Source: Pseudomonadota bacterium (GTDB lineage: Bacteria; Desulfobacterota; Desulfobacteria; Desulfobacterales; Desulfobacteraceae). From it: a DNA stretch of 64,000 nucleotides. Positions within the stretch are counted from its first letter, which is position 1, and every line of letters starts with the position of its first letter. Under the pieces are notes generated by a model that was given only the letters and a program-made list of their open reading frames with translations, was not told the origin of the DNA and did no database searches. Of the stretch, positions 8,280 through 17,542 are shown piece by piece. The translations under genes were made by a program, and so were the position numbers. The stretch lies in NCBI GenBank assembly GCA_018821535.1, contig JAHJLV010000060.1, forward strand, positions 1 to 64,000, written 5' to 3'.

Positions 8280-10043
8280 TTACCAAAGCCATTTTTGTTG
8301 TTGTTTTTCGTGGTTTCTAAAAAGGAAATCATTCCATTTGTCCAGAAATGGCTGAATTTTTGGTTGTAAAGGTTCTGCTTTTACGTCATTTTTTAATTTG
8401 TTCCAGGTGAGTTCGGTTTCGGACATCGCAATTTTTGCTGTTTGAAGACCTGCATCCAAAAGAAGGGTTTTGGGGCCGTCATTATTTGACCAGGCCAGCC
8501 AGGCGGGAAGGTCGGAATTCCTGGGGTTGGGATTTCCCGTTTTAGCAAATTGTGACCAGTAGGTCATCATGGCATTGGAGAGCGCCACACGACCGGCTCG
8601 ATTTTTTTCATTAAAAAGATAAGATCCTAAAGATGCCTTATCTGTGCCAAAAACAAAATCAATCTCCGCGATATGGCATGCTCCCAGCAGGATATTAAGC
8701 GGTTTTGTCAAAACAGTCCCGTTTGTCCCTCCGGCTCCCCATAAAAACTGGTAGGTATAAATTGGCGGTTGATTTTCCATGCTGGTCATTACCCTTGCCG
8801 GTTCATCCACTGCCATGACTTTCCAAAGATCACTCTGATATTTTATCACCTTATCAAAAAGTTGCATTTTTTCAGGTTCTTTAAAAAGCGACCCATCCTT
8901 TATCGAATTGGAAAAAGAATTAAAATTACGAGCAAAGACTCTGGTCTCTTCTTTGTTGCTTCCCAGTATCATGGGAACTTTATTATACGTGCCAGAGGAT
9001 AAGGCTCCATAGAAATCTTTGGGCAGAACGTGACCATCTTCAAAGGCGGTTGGAAACTGAATCATTCCTCGAACAGCGCCTTCAGGGTATGCCTCGAGAA
9101 AATCAGCCGCTTTTTTGGATCGCATATAGGCTTCAATCTCTTTTAAGGACATATTAGCCAGGATTCGCGCAGCCTTTGTTTTGTCAGAAGTGCTGCCGTC
9201 GTTCACCATCATTCTGGAAAGGATTTCATTTGCGTGCGCTTCTCCATCCTCTGGCGTGGACGGACGGATAGAGCCGCTTTGTGAAATCACACGGTGAAAC
9301 AGGCCTTTGGCCAAAGGAGACCCCACAAGACACAGCGCATCCTGCCCTCCGGAAGAGACCCCTGCAAGGGTAACATTATCGGGATCACCACCAAAGTTTT
9401 TAATATTTGCCTGCACCCACTTAAGCGCTTCAATCTGATCCAGGATAGTAAAGTTGCCGGAGTCTGATTCTTTGTCTCCGGTTTTTAACGCAGAGTGGTG
9501 GAGAAATCCCATTGGACCGATACGAAAATTAATTCCAACAATTACCATATTTCCATGATTTGCCAGGATGCTGCAATCCTGATTTGAAAAAAGCGGGAAT
9601 TGGATACTGTTCCCACCACCGTGAATCCAGAAAAATACAGGAAGGTTTTTGGCCTTTTTCGGTGCCCATATGTTCAGATACAGACAATCCTCGCGACCGG
9701 AAATAACCTGGGGCGTATCCGGGGCTGTGTCAAGTTTGGCATATTGCGGACATATCTGGCAGAACGTATCCGCTTTAAGCGCCTGGGTTCTTTTTATCGG
9801 TTTTTGCGGAGATTTCCATCGCAGGTTTGCCACCGGCGGCCTGGCATAAGGAATGCCTTTCCAGGAAATGGTTTGATTGTCCTTGTTTTCCACACCGATA
9901 ACGATGCCTTCTGTGGTCTGTCTTTCAAGAACTGAAGCATATGAGGATTTAAATGGAACCATGATAATGATGATAAGCAGCGCCGAAGCGATAGCATTCA
10001 CGATCATTTCAGCAGTGCATTTCAAAAATTTATTTTTTTTCAA
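8280..10043 (-). CDS. Secreted type-B carboxylesterase
   Basis: This 587-aa alpha/beta-hydrolase belongs to the carboxylesterase/para-nitrobenzyl esterase family. It has an N-terminal membrane/signal segment (about 12-37), the GIPYARPP motif at 63-70, EDCLYLNIWAP at about 118-128 and the oxyanion HGGG at 141-144. The nucleophile motif is G228-V-S230-S-G (the family usually has GESAG). The acid lies in GSNKEE (E365 or E366), and the catalytic His is probably H457 in GACHIAEIDFVFG. The start is TTG (10043-10041), preceded by an AAGGAAAG ribosome site. It is read in the same direction as the three secreted genes below but separated by 68 bp. Substrate unknown; the export signal suggests ester hydrolysis outside the cytoplasm. 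Confidence 0.88.
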   Translation of the reverse strand: MKKNKFLKCTAEMIVNAIASALLIIIIMVPFKSSYASVLERQTTEGIVIGVENKDNQTISWKGIPYARPPVANLRWKSPQKPIKRTQALKADTFCQICPQYAKLDTAPDTPQVISGREDCLYLNIWAPKKAKNLPVFFWIHGGGNSIQFPLFSNQDCSILANHGNMVIVGINFRIGPMGFLHHSALKTGDKESDSGNFTILDQIEALKWVQANIKNFGGDPDNVTLAGVSSGGQDALCLVGSPLAKGLFHRVISQSGSIRPSTPEDGEAHANEILSRMMVNDGSTSDKTKAARILANMSLKEIEAYMRSKKAADFLEAYPEGAVRGMIQFPTAFEDGHVLPKDFYGALSSGTYNKVPMILGSNKEETRVFARNFNSFSNSIKDGSLFKEPEKMQLFDKVIKYQSDLWKVMAVDEPARVMTSMENQPPIYTYQFLWGAGGTNGTVLTKPLNILLGACHIAEIDFVFGTDKASLGSYLFNEKNRAGRVALSNAMMTYWSQFAKTGNPNPRNSDLPAWLAWSNNDGPKTLLLDAGLQTAKIAMSETELTWNKLKNDVKAEPLQPKIQPFLDKWNDFLFRNHEKQQQKWLW

Positions 10044-10392
10044 CGGTAATCTTTCCTTTTATTTTTAAAATTATTTGTATGTATCTGGAACCATGATATT
10101 TTCCTGAACTTTAAGTTAATCGTCATAATAACTTTTATTGCATATCTTATTTTTTTAATGAAAACAATCGGGGAAACCCTTAGTTCACAAAAAAAACAAT
10201 GTTTTTTTTATAAAAAAGAGTTTTTTGATAAAAAATCAGCGAATGATCTCGTTGTTGTTCATTCTCGTTTGTTCGCTTGAATTAAAACATCAGCTTTGAT
10301 ATTCTTATGATTAATTCTGATAAGGACGAATCGCTTACAGTTTAATTTTATGCTGTAAGCTTTTAATTTTATAGTTTGCAGGGATAAAAAAG
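10044..10392. other. Divergent intergenic region, AT-rich
   Basis: This 349-bp non-coding stretch lies between the divergent esterase and ispG. It is strongly AT-rich, with A8/T8 tracts near 10190-10225. The only clear structure is the inverted repeat at 10333-10360, annotated separately. I see no convincing small gene or RNA gene in it. Confidence 0.6.
10333..10360 (+). promoter_or_regulatory. Hairpin plus T-rich tract just upstream of ispG
   Basis: A perfect 8-bp inverted repeat, GCTTACAG and CTGTAAGC, is separated by 12 nt and followed at once by TTTTAATTTT on the plus strand, 32 nt before the ispG ATG. It looks like a weak intrinsic terminator or leader attenuator, or alternatively an operator palindrome. 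No upstream plus-strand gene needs a terminator here. Confidence 0.4.
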
Positions 10393-11487
10393 ATGTCGCT
10401 GGTTCAAAAAAGACGTGTGACGCGTCAGATACGGATTGGAAATGTGGATATCGGTTCTGATGCCCAGATTTGTGTTCAATCCATGACCAATACCCGGACC
10501 CAGAACGTGGATGCCACCGTGGCCCAGATTCATTCCCTGGAAAGGGCCGGTTGTGAGATCATCCGGGTGGCAGTTCCGGATATGGAGGCAGCCCTTGCCA
10601 TTGAAAAGATTAAAGCAAGGATCGGCATTCCTTTAATTGCAGATATTCATTTTGATTACCGGCTGGCACTGGCATCGGCAAAAGCAGGTGCTGATGCCCT
10701 TCGGATCAACCCCGGTAATATCGGAGAGGCAAAAAAGATTAAAGCGGTTGTGGACTGTGCAAAAGCGCACGGGATTCCCATCCGCATTGGTGTGAATGCA
10801 GGCTCCCTTGAAAAAGAGATAGAAAGTCGTCTGGGAACAACGGCCCAGGCCATGGTGGAAAGCGCTCTTCGCAATATCAAAATTCTTGAGGATCTGGATT
10901 TTCATGATATCAAGGTATCTTTAAAAGCCTCTGATGTGGAACGAACCGTTACAGCCTATCGCTTGCTGGCACCTCAAACCGATGTGCCGTTTCATATCGG
11001 CGTGACAGAGGCAGGCGGCCTGATTGCAGGTATTGCCAAGTCTTCCATTGGCATCGGCATGCTGTTGGCCGAGGGTTTAGGTGATACCTTGCGGGTGTCT
11101 TTAACCCGTGATCCGGTGGAGGAAATCCGGACAGGGTATGAGATTTTAAGGGCGCTGGGGATACGAAGCCGGGGCCCGGAACTGATTTCCTGCCCCACCT
11201 GCGGACGGTGCAAAATTGATCTTTTTAAAATTGCGGAACAGGTAGAAAATGCTTTACTTGAGCGGTCTTCTAAGATTAAAGTTGCGATTATGGGCTGCGC
11301 TGTAAATGGTCCCGGAGAAGCCAAAGAAGCGGATATTGGAATTGCCGGCGGGGATGGCAAGGGCATTTTATTTAAAAAAGGAAAAGTCATTCGAAAAATA
11401 GACCAGGAAAATCTTGTGAATGAATTGCTGGACGAAATTGACAATATGACAAAAAAACTGGAGAAAAATAATGGCAAAGCAGAGTAA
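10393..11487 (+). CDS. ispG: 4-hydroxy-3-methylbut-2-enyl diphosphate synthase (flavodoxin/ferredoxin)
   Basis: IspG (GcpE) makes HMBPP from MEcPP in the penultimate step of the MEP isoprenoid pathway, using a [4Fe-4S] cluster. The 364-aa protein has the usual length for the short bacterial form. The TIM-barrel part carries VQSMTNT and IADIHFDYRLA, and the C-terminal part the cluster ligands C267-P-T-C270 and C302 in GCAVNGPGE, with the conserved E309. A further Cys (C273) follows the first pair. The gene starts with ATG after a GGGAT site and overlaps proS by 17 bp, so ispG, proS and rel are probably co-transcribed. Confidence 0.97.
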   Translation: MSLVQKRRVTRQIRIGNVDIGSDAQICVQSMTNTRTQNVDATVAQIHSLERAGCEIIRVAVPDMEAALAIEKIKARIGIPLIADIHFDYRLALASAKAGADALRINPGNIGEAKKIKAVVDCAKAHGIPIRIGVNAGSLEKEIESRLGTTAQAMVESALRNIKILEDLDFHDIKVSLKASDVERTVTAYRLLAPQTDVPFHIGVTEAGGLIAGIAKSSIGIGMLLAEGLGDTLRVSLTRDPVEEIRTGYEILRALGIRSRGPELISCPTCGRCKIDLFKIAEQVENALLERSSKIKVAIMGCAVNGPGEAKEADIGIAGGDGKGILFKKGKVIRKIDQENLVNELLDEIDNMTKKLEKNNGKAE

Positions 11488-12982
11488 AACAGCAATTTCA
11501 CCCACACGGGAACAGGATTATCCTGCCTGGTATCAGGAAGTGATCAAGGCATCGGATATGGCGGAAAATTCTCCGGTCAGAGGATGCATGGTGATCAAGC
11601 CCTGGGGATATGCCATCTGGGAAAACATCATGCAGCAGATGGATGTTCTGTTTAAGGAAACCGGGGTTAAAAATGCATATTTCCCTTTGTTTATTCCTTT
11701 AAGCTATCTGGAAAAGGAAGCCGAGCATGTGGAAGGGTTTGCAAAAGAATGCGCCGTGGTGACGCATCACAGGCTTGAACCCGATGGAAAAGGCGGGTTA
11801 AAGCCCGCAGGAGAGCTGGCAGAACCCTTGATTGTCCGGCCCACGTCCGAAACCATTATTGGTGAATCCATGGCCCGGTGGACAACCAGTTACCGGGATC
11901 TTCCTTTGCTGCTAAACCAGTGGGCCAATGTGGTCCGGTGGGAAATGCGCACCCGCATGTTTTTACGCACCAGTGAATTTTTATGGCAGGAAGGTCATAC
12001 CGCACATGCAACCGCCCGGGAAGCAAAAGAGCGGACCATGCAGATGCTGGATGTATATACTAAATTTGTTCAAGAATGCCTGGCCATGCCCGTGATCCGG
12101 GGAAGAAAAACCGTTGCAGAACGTTTCCCCGGTGCAGATGATACCACGTGTATTGAGGCCATGATGCAGGATAAAAGAGCGCTTCAGGCAGGGACCTCCC
12201 ATTTTCTGGGCCAGAATTTTGCAAAAAGTTCGGAAATTAAATTCCAGAATGAAGAAGGCCAGGAGGCATATGCCTGGACCACGTCCTGGGGCACATCCAC
12301 CCGCATGATCGGCGGAATAATCATGGTGCATTCTGATGATGACGGTCTGGTGCTCCCTCCCCGTATTGCGCCTGCCCATGCGGTGATTATGCCGATTCTT
12401 AAAAAAGGGGATGATAACCGGGAGGTGATGGAAAGCGCCAGGGGGCTCAAAGATGTTCTGGAAGGAAAATTATATCACGGCAGGAAGATTAATATTGAAA
12501 TTGATGATCGCGATACCGGAGGCGCAAGAGGCTGGGACTGGGTGAAAAAAGGCGTTCCTGTGCGCATTGAGCTGGGCCCCAGAGACATTGAACAGAATAT
12601 GGTGTCTGTGGCCAGGCGGGATCAGGCCGTTAATGAGAAGCAAAGCATCAACCGTGAAGAATTTATCAGTGAATTTACCAATATTCTGGATAATATTCAG
12701 GATACGCTGTTTAACCGGGCCATTGCATTCAGAAAAGAAAACACATTTGAAATTGACGATAAAAAAGCATTTTATAAAATCTATCAAAAAGCCAGGGGAT
12801 ATAAGAATGGTGCCTTTGTCATGGCACACTGGTGCGGATCACAGGACTGTGAGTCAACCATAAAAGATCATTTGTCCGTTACCATCCGCTGTATTCCGTT
12901 TGACAGTCCTGTGGAAGAAGGCAGCTGTATCTGCTGTGGGAATTCAAGTTCGCGGCGGGTGCTTTTTGCAAAAGCCTATTAA
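11471..12982 (+). CDS. proS: Prolyl-tRNA synthetase, archaeal/eukaryote-like (type 3)
   Basis: This 503-aa class II synthetase attaches proline to tRNA-Pro. It is the short type-3 form, without the bacterial editing insertion: it opens with PTREQDYPAWYQEVIKASDM, has motif 2 around RWEMRTRMFLRTSEFLWQEGHTAHA, and motif 3 near GTSTRMIGGIIMVHSDDDGLVLPP. The C-terminus has Cys pairs (CGSQDCE and CICCG) and ends KAY, typical of this type. The ATG at 11471 has GGAG upstream inside the end of ispG; the two genes overlap by 17 bp, indicating translational coupling. Confidence 0.96.
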   Translation: MAKQSKTAISPTREQDYPAWYQEVIKASDMAENSPVRGCMVIKPWGYAIWENIMQQMDVLFKETGVKNAYFPLFIPLSYLEKEAEHVEGFAKECAVVTHHRLEPDGKGGLKPAGELAEPLIVRPTSETIIGESMARWTTSYRDLPLLLNQWANVVRWEMRTRMFLRTSEFLWQEGHTAHATAREAKERTMQMLDVYTKFVQECLAMPVIRGRKTVAERFPGADDTTCIEAMMQDKRALQAGTSHFLGQNFAKSSEIKFQNEEGQEAYAWTTSWGTSTRMIGGIIMVHSDDDGLVLPPRIAPAHAVIMPILKKGDDNREVMESARGLKDVLEGKLYHGRKINIEIDDRDTGGARGWDWVKKGVPVRIELGPRDIEQNMVSVARRDQAVNEKQSINREEFISEFTNILDNIQDTLFNRAIAFRKENTFEIDDKKAFYKIYQKARGYKNGAFVMAHWCGSQDCESTIKDHLSVTIRCIPFDSPVEEGSCICCGNSSSRRVLFAKAY

Positions 12983-12994
12983 ATTAGATTTATT

Positions 12995-15151
12995 ATGATC
13001 AGAATTACCGACATACTGGATAAGATTTACGAATATAATCCAACGGCGGATACTGATATAATTGACCGGGCTTATATTTATTCAGCACGGGTTCATGAAG
13101 GTCAGGTCCGCTTGTCCGGTGAGCCCTATCTGTCCCATCCCCTTGAAGTGGCAGATATTCTGGCCCAGATGCGGCTGGATATGGAAAGTATTGCAGCGGC
13201 GCTTTTGCACGATGTCATTGAGGACACCCCTGCCACAAAACAAGATATCATAGAAATGTTCGGCCCCGGGGTCGCCCATATTGTTGAAGGGGTTACCAAA
13301 TTATCGGTACTGCCGTATTCCACAAAAGTGGTTCAGCAGGCGGAAAGTCTGCGCAAGATGATCCTTGCCATGGCCGATGATATCCGGGTGGTGCTGATCA
13401 AGCTGGCAGACCGGATTCATAATATGCGCACATTGAAATACCATCAAAATCCTGAAAAACAGGCGGCCATTGCCCAGGAAACCCTGGATATTTATGCGCC
13501 CATTGCAGCACGCCTGGGAATTTTCTGGATGAAGTACGAGCTTGAGGAAATCGCTTTTTTTTATACCCAGCCAGAGGAATATGAACGCATTGATGCGCTT
13601 GTGAATAAAGACCGGGATGAAAAAGAGGAGTATATCCGGGATGTAAAGGAAAAAATTCATGCAAAGATGAAGGAAATGGGGCTGGAATGTGAAATTAAAG
13701 GCAGGTATAAACAGCATTACAGCATTTATCAGAAGATGATATCCCAGAACCTTGAATTTAAAGAAGTTTACGATATTGTGGCGTTCAGGGTCATCCTGGA
13801 TACGGTTCCCCAGTGCTATGCGGCCATGGGTGCCATTCATTCCATGTGGAAGCCCATTTATTACAAGATCAAGGATTATATCGGAAACCCCAAGCCCAAT
13901 ATGTATCAATCCATTCATACCACGGTTGTGGGCCCTAAAGGGGAGCGCATTGAAATCCAGATCCGTACCCAGGACATGGATGAAGTTGCAGAATCAGGCA
14001 TTGCAGCACACTGGAGCTACAAGGAAGGCACAAAGATCGATGAGGGAACCGGCGAGCTGTTTGCCTGGATCCGGAATCTTGTGGAGAATCAGGAAAATTA
14101 CAATGATCCGGATGAGTTTTTAGAAAATGTCCGCATTGATCTGTATCCGGATCAGATTTATATTTTTACGCCTTCCGGCGAGATCAAAACTTTGCCCAAA
14201 AAAGCCACGCCTGTGGATTTTGCATATCTGATCCATACGGAAGTCGGTGCCAGATGTTCCGGTGCAAAAGTGAACGGGAAGCTGGTTCCGCTGGCCCATG
14301 AGTTGAAAACCGGAGATACGGTTGAAATTGTAACCACCCAGGGACATAATCCAAGCCCGGACTGGCTGAATTTTGTAAAAACAGTCAAAGCCAGGAACAA
14401 GATTCGCGCCTGGATCAATGCCCAGGAAAAAGAGCGCAGCTATTCTCTGGGCAAAGAGATGTGCGAGAAGACCTTTAAAAAAAGAAATCAGAACTTTAAT
14501 GCACTGATTAAATCCGGAGAAATCAAAGAGGCTGCCCAGGCATTCGGGTTTAAAACAGAAGAAGATCTGATCGCCCATGTGGGATTTGGCAAATTAACCC
14601 CGTTGCAGGTTTTTAACAAGGCGCTGCCAGAGCTTGAAAAATCGGACGGAAAAGATGACAGCAGTCTTCTTCAGAAAATAGTCGGGAAAAGAAAGAAAAA
14701 AGAAACTACTGGCGTTATTGTAAAAGGCCTGAATGATATCCTGGTAAAATTTTCAAAATGCTGCAATCCTTTGCCCGGAGATCCCATTATCGGATATATT
14801 ACCCAGGGTCAGGGGGTCACCATTCACCGGAAAAAATGTCTGACTGCCATGAAAATGAGTACGGAACGTATGATTGATGTTCAGTGGAGTGAAGAAAATA
14901 CAGGGTCTTATCCTGCAAGAATAAAAGTCAGAACCGATGACAGGTTCGGGTTGCTGGCAGACATTGCCTCCGTGATCAGCAGGCACCGGGCGAATATTAT
15001 AAGCGCAAGAACAGAAACCAATGAAACCGGACTGGGCCTGTTTCACTTTACGATTCTGGTAGAAAGCACTGAGCAGCTTCGAAAAATCATGTCGGAAATC
15101 AGGAAGGTTAAAAAAGTTCTTAATGTCAGACGAATCGTCAGGATAGAATAA
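12995..15151 (+). CDS. Bifunctional (p)ppGpp synthetase/hydrolase, RelA/SpoT family
   Basis: This 718-aa stringent-response enzyme both makes and degrades (p)ppGpp. An HD hydrolase domain comes first (H-D at about 73-74 in ALLHDVIEDTP, then IKLADRIHNMRTL), so hydrolysis should be active. The synthetase domain is at about 240-350 (GRYKQHYSIYQKM, YDIVAFRVI, IGNPKPNMYQSIHTTV, EIQIRT), a TGS domain at about 385-450, and a C-terminal ACT domain ends at 718. The layout matches SpoT/Rel bifunctional proteins. It begins 12 bp after proS, without a strong ribosome site. No second family member is in the window. Confidence 0.95.
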   Translation: MIRITDILDKIYEYNPTADTDIIDRAYIYSARVHEGQVRLSGEPYLSHPLEVADILAQMRLDMESIAAALLHDVIEDTPATKQDIIEMFGPGVAHIVEGVTKLSVLPYSTKVVQQAESLRKMILAMADDIRVVLIKLADRIHNMRTLKYHQNPEKQAAIAQETLDIYAPIAARLGIFWMKYELEEIAFFYTQPEEYERIDALVNKDRDEKEEYIRDVKEKIHAKMKEMGLECEIKGRYKQHYSIYQKMISQNLEFKEVYDIVAFRVILDTVPQCYAAMGAIHSMWKPIYYKIKDYIGNPKPNMYQSIHTTVVGPKGERIEIQIRTQDMDEVAESGIAAHWSYKEGTKIDEGTGELFAWIRNLVENQENYNDPDEFLENVRIDLYPDQIYIFTPSGEIKTLPKKATPVDFAYLIHTEVGARCSGAKVNGKLVPLAHELKTGDTVEIVTTQGHNPSPDWLNFVKTVKARNKIRAWINAQEKERSYSLGKEMCEKTFKKRNQNFNALIKSGEIKEAAQAFGFKTEEDLIAHVGFGKLTPLQVFNKALPELEKSDGKDDSSLLQKIVGKRKKKETTGVIVKGLNDILVKFSKCCNPLPGDPIIGYITQGQGVTIHRKKCLTAMKMSTERMIDVQWSEENTGSYPARIKVRTDDRFGLLADIASVISRHRANIISARTETNETGLGLFHFTILVESTEQLRKIMSEIRKVKKVLNVRRIVRIE

Positions 15152-15159
15152 AAAAAATA

Positions 15160-15195
15160 AAGGTCCGAGTGCTTGTTTTACAACACCCGGACCTT
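15160..15195 (-). terminator. Terminator for rpmB
   Basis: A long stem pairs AAGGTCCG-A-GTG-C-TTG with CAACACCCGGACCTT around a TTTTA loop. On the minus strand it is followed by a run of T (the A-run at 15151-15158 on the plus strand), so it best serves rpmB, whose stop is 11 bp before it. It may also block transcription coming from rel. Confidence 0.8.
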
Positions 15196-15205
15196 AGAAA
15201 TCGGT

Positions 15206-15400
15206 TTAAGAGGCCTTGGTTACTTTGCCAGCTTTAATACAGCTTGTACAGACATCTATTCTTCTTACACATCCTTGCTTGATCACCGCACGAACCCGTT
15301 GAAGGTTGGGATTAAATACTCTTTTATTTAAATTGTGGGCATGACTGACATTGTTGCCAACCATTGGTTTTTTCCCGCAAATAGCACATTCTTTTGACAT
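15206..15400 (-). CDS. rpmB: 50S ribosomal protein L28
   Basis: This 64-aa protein of the large ribosomal subunit has the L28 signature SKECAICGKKPMVGNNVSHA...KRVFNPNLQ. It is a zinc-binding (C+) form: C5 and C8 pair with C51 and C54. An AGGAG site sits 8 nt before the ATG. It is transcribed alone from a probable promoter in the bamD-rpmB gap and ends at the hairpin at 15160-15195. Confidence 0.96.
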   Translation of the reverse strand: MSKECAICGKKPMVGNNVSHAHNLNKRVFNPNLQRVRAVIKQGCVRRIDVCTSCIKAGKVTKAS

Positions 15401-15449
15401 TTTTATACTCCTGAATGAAAAATCTTTTTAAACAAAAAATAACCTGAAA

Positions 15450-15478
15450 TTAATACCCTAAAAAAAAATTAAAGTAAA
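15450..15478 (-). promoter_or_regulatory. Candidate sigma-70 promoter for rpmB
   Basis: On the minus strand TTTACT (-35, 15473-15478) and TATTAA (-10, 15450-15455) are spaced by 17 nt and lie about 50 nt upstream of the rpmB start. Each element matches four of six consensus bases, in a very AT-rich background. Confidence 0.35.
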
Positions 15479-15485
15479 GAAAATT

Positions 15486-16148
15486 TTATTTGCTGTCTGT
15501 AGATTGTTTTATAAGTTCCCTGCATTTTGGAATTTGATTTAATGCTTCCTTGCTTTCTTTTGAACCCGGATAATTCTGAACAATGCCCTCATACCTTTTT
15601 AAGGCAGCCTGATATTGTTCAGCCTTCATGTAAAAATTGGCAACATAAAGTTCGTGGCCGGACAGATTTTCTGTGCTGATCTGAATGTTTTTTCTGGCAT
15701 CTGCAACATGTTCGCTTTCAGGAAATCTTTCTATCAGCCGGTTAAACTGAACAATGGCTTTTTGGGCAGGAGTACTGTCCCTGTCCACTGAATCAATCTG
15801 GTTGAACCAGCAAAGCCCGGTTCTGTAAATGACATAGGGAATGGCCTCATTTTTAGGATGCATTCTTTCAAATTCTTCATATGCCAGAATCGCCTCATCA
15901 TATTCCTTAAGCGCAAAATGCGCATCCCCGATTTTAAGCTCTGCCAGAATGGCATATTTACTGAACGGATACCAGTCCTTGAGATTTGTAAACGCGCTGA
16001 TTGCTGTTCTGTACTCCTGAGCCACAAAAGCGGCAGATCCTTCAGAGATGAGTTCTTCTGCTGTTTTTTCTCCCTGATATGTGGTTTTAAAAAGAGAGCA
16101 GCTTAAAAGCGGTAAAATGAGGACAAGGGTAAACAAAAGTTTTTTCAT
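15486..16148 (-). CDS. bamD: Outer-membrane assembly lipoprotein BamD
   Basis: This 220-aa lipoprotein has a signal peptide and lipobox L-L-S-C17, then TPR-like helical repeats (AISAFTNLKDWYPFSKYA, AILAYEEFERMHPKNE, AIVQFNRLIERFPESEHVADA, AALKRYEGIVQNYPGSKES). This is the pattern of BamD (ComL/YfiO), which anchors the BAM complex inserting beta-barrel proteins into the outer membrane. It starts 2 bp after trxB ends and is probably the last gene of a trxA-trxB-bamD transcript. Another TPR lipoprotein is possible, but the length and spacing of repeats favour BamD. Confidence 0.88.
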   Translation of the reverse strand: MKKLLFTLVLILPLLSCSLFKTTYQGEKTAEELISEGSAAFVAQEYRTAISAFTNLKDWYPFSKYAILAELKIGDAHFALKEYDEAILAYEEFERMHPKNEAIPYVIYRTGLCWFNQIDSVDRDSTPAQKAIVQFNRLIERFPESEHVADARKNIQISTENLSGHELYVANFYMKAEQYQAALKRYEGIVQNYPGSKESKEALNQIPKCRELIKQSTDSK

Positions 16149-16150
16149 GG

Positions 16151-17071
16151 CTATAGGTTCTCAATGTAATGTTCTGCGGAAAGCACTGCAATGGCAGCGT
16201 CTCCAACGGCTGTTGTTATTTGTCTGAGCGGCGTGTCACGCACATCTCCTGCGGCATATACACCGGGAACAGATGTTTTCATCCGGCTGTCTGTTTTAAT
16301 AAATCCCCAGTCATCGGTGGCGAGCGCATCACCCAGAAAAGATGTATTGGGTAAAATACCAATCCAGATAAAACAGCCGTCAGCTTTCAGTTTTTGTTCT
16401 TGGTTTGTTTTGATGTTTTTTACAGTAACGCTTTCAACGCCGAAAAAGCCTTCCAGTTTGGTAACAACGCTGTCCCAGACAAATTCAATCCTGTCATTGG
16501 CGAGAGCGCGTTCCTGAAGAATTTTTGCTGCCCGAAGCTCATTTCTTCTATGCACTATATACACTTTCTTTGCAAATTTTGTCAGGAAGATGGCCTCCTG
16601 AACAGCGGTATCTCCTCCGCCGACAGCCACAACCGTTTTATCTCTATAAAAAGGTGCATCACAGGTGGCACAAAAAGAAACGCCTTTGCCGAAAAACTTT
16701 TCTTCACCGACATTGAGATTTTTTGGAGATGCTCCGGAAGCGATGATAATGGTTTTTGCCGTGATGGTTTTATCTTTAAGAGCAATCTTTTTTATGTCAG
16801 AAGACAGATCCAGAGAATGTACCTCTGCTGTTTGAATTTTCAGCCCCAGATCTTCTGCCTGTCTTTTCATTTTTTCAGAAAGATCATACCCTGAAATCCC
16901 CTCGGGAAAACCGGGGTAATTCTCTATCCAGTCGGTTATCAGAATCTGACCGCCGGGAACAGATTTTTCCAGAAGAAGGACATTCATTCTTGCTCTGGCA
17001 GCATACATCCCGGCAGTAAGACCTGCGGGTCCTGCACCGATAATTACAAGATCATGATCAGTTGTTGTCAT
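16151..17071 (-). CDS. trxB: Thioredoxin-disulfide reductase
   Basis: This NADPH-dependent flavoenzyme recycles thioredoxin. The 306-aa protein has an N-terminal FAD-binding GAGPAG motif (11-17), the redox pair C134-A-T-C137 (CATCDAP), a NAD(P)-binding GGGDTAVQEA and the C-terminal FAD motif GVYAAGDVRD. The length is typical. It lies 15 bp after trxA and 2 bp before bamD on the minus strand, so all three are likely expressed together from the promoter in front of trxA. Confidence 0.96.
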   Translation of the reverse strand: MTTTDHDLVIIGAGPAGLTAGMYAARARMNVLLLEKSVPGGQILITDWIENYPGFPEGISGYDLSEKMKRQAEDLGLKIQTAEVHSLDLSSDIKKIALKDKTITAKTIIIASGASPKNLNVGEEKFFGKGVSFCATCDAPFYRDKTVVAVGGGDTAVQEAIFLTKFAKKVYIVHRRNELRAAKILQERALANDRIEFVWDSVVTKLEGFFGVESVTVKNIKTNQEQKLKADGCFIWIGILPNTSFLGDALATDDWGFIKTDSRMKTSVPGVYAAGDVRDTPLRQITTAVGDAAIAVLSAEHYIENL

Positions 17072-17086
17072 CGTCTTATTTTCTTT

Positions 17087-17413
17087 TTACAGAACCCCTT
17101 TAATTGTTTCTTCAAGTTTTTCTTTGGCAACCATACCGGTGATCTGGTCCATAATTTCACCATTTTTAAAGAAAATCAACGTGGGAATTGCCTGAACACC
17201 ATATTTGCTTGGGCTGATGGGATTTTCATCTACATTGACTTTTGCAAACGTCATCTTTTCCCCGTATTCTTTTTCCAGGGCTTCCACTGTGGGGGAAATT
17301 GCTTTGCAGGGGCCACACCAGGGTGCCCAGAAATCCACCATTACGGGTTTGTCTGATTTGAGAATTTTTTCCTCAAAGGACTCATCATCAATTTCTATTA
17401 TATTTTGTGCCAT
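17087..17413 (-). CDS. trxA: Thioredoxin
   Basis: A 108-aa thioredoxin with the active site W-C33-G-P-C36-K, the following ISPTVEALEKEYG helix and the cis-Pro motif QAIPTLI. It reduces protein disulfides in the cytoplasm and is recycled by the adjacent TrxB. I place the start at the second ATG (17413), because AGGA lies 8 nt before it; the upstream in-frame ATG at 17422 overlaps that ribosome site and would add only three residues. A near-consensus promoter lies upstream. Confidence 0.96.
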   Translation of the reverse strand: MAQNIIEIDDESFEEKILKSDKPVMVDFWAPWCGPCKAISPTVEALEKEYGEKMTFAKVNVDENPISPSKYGVQAIPTLIFFKNGEIMDQITGMVAKEKLEETIKGVL

Positions 17414-17457
17414 GACCACCATCCTGAATATAAACTATCATTAAAAAATATCCTGCA

Positions 17458-17486
17458 AATATATGAACTTGTACAGTCTTTGTCAA
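17458..17486 (-). promoter_or_regulatory. Sigma-70 promoter for trxA-trxB-bamD
   Basis: On the minus strand a perfect -35 TTGACA (17481-17486) is separated by exactly 17 nt from TATATT (-10, 17458-17463). Transcription should start near 17450, about 37 nt before the trxA ATG. Confidence 0.75.
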
Positions 17487-17542
17487 TTGCTCGACCCATC
17501 CTGTTTTCATATCTGTCTCAGGATTTATGCCTGTCTTTCAGG

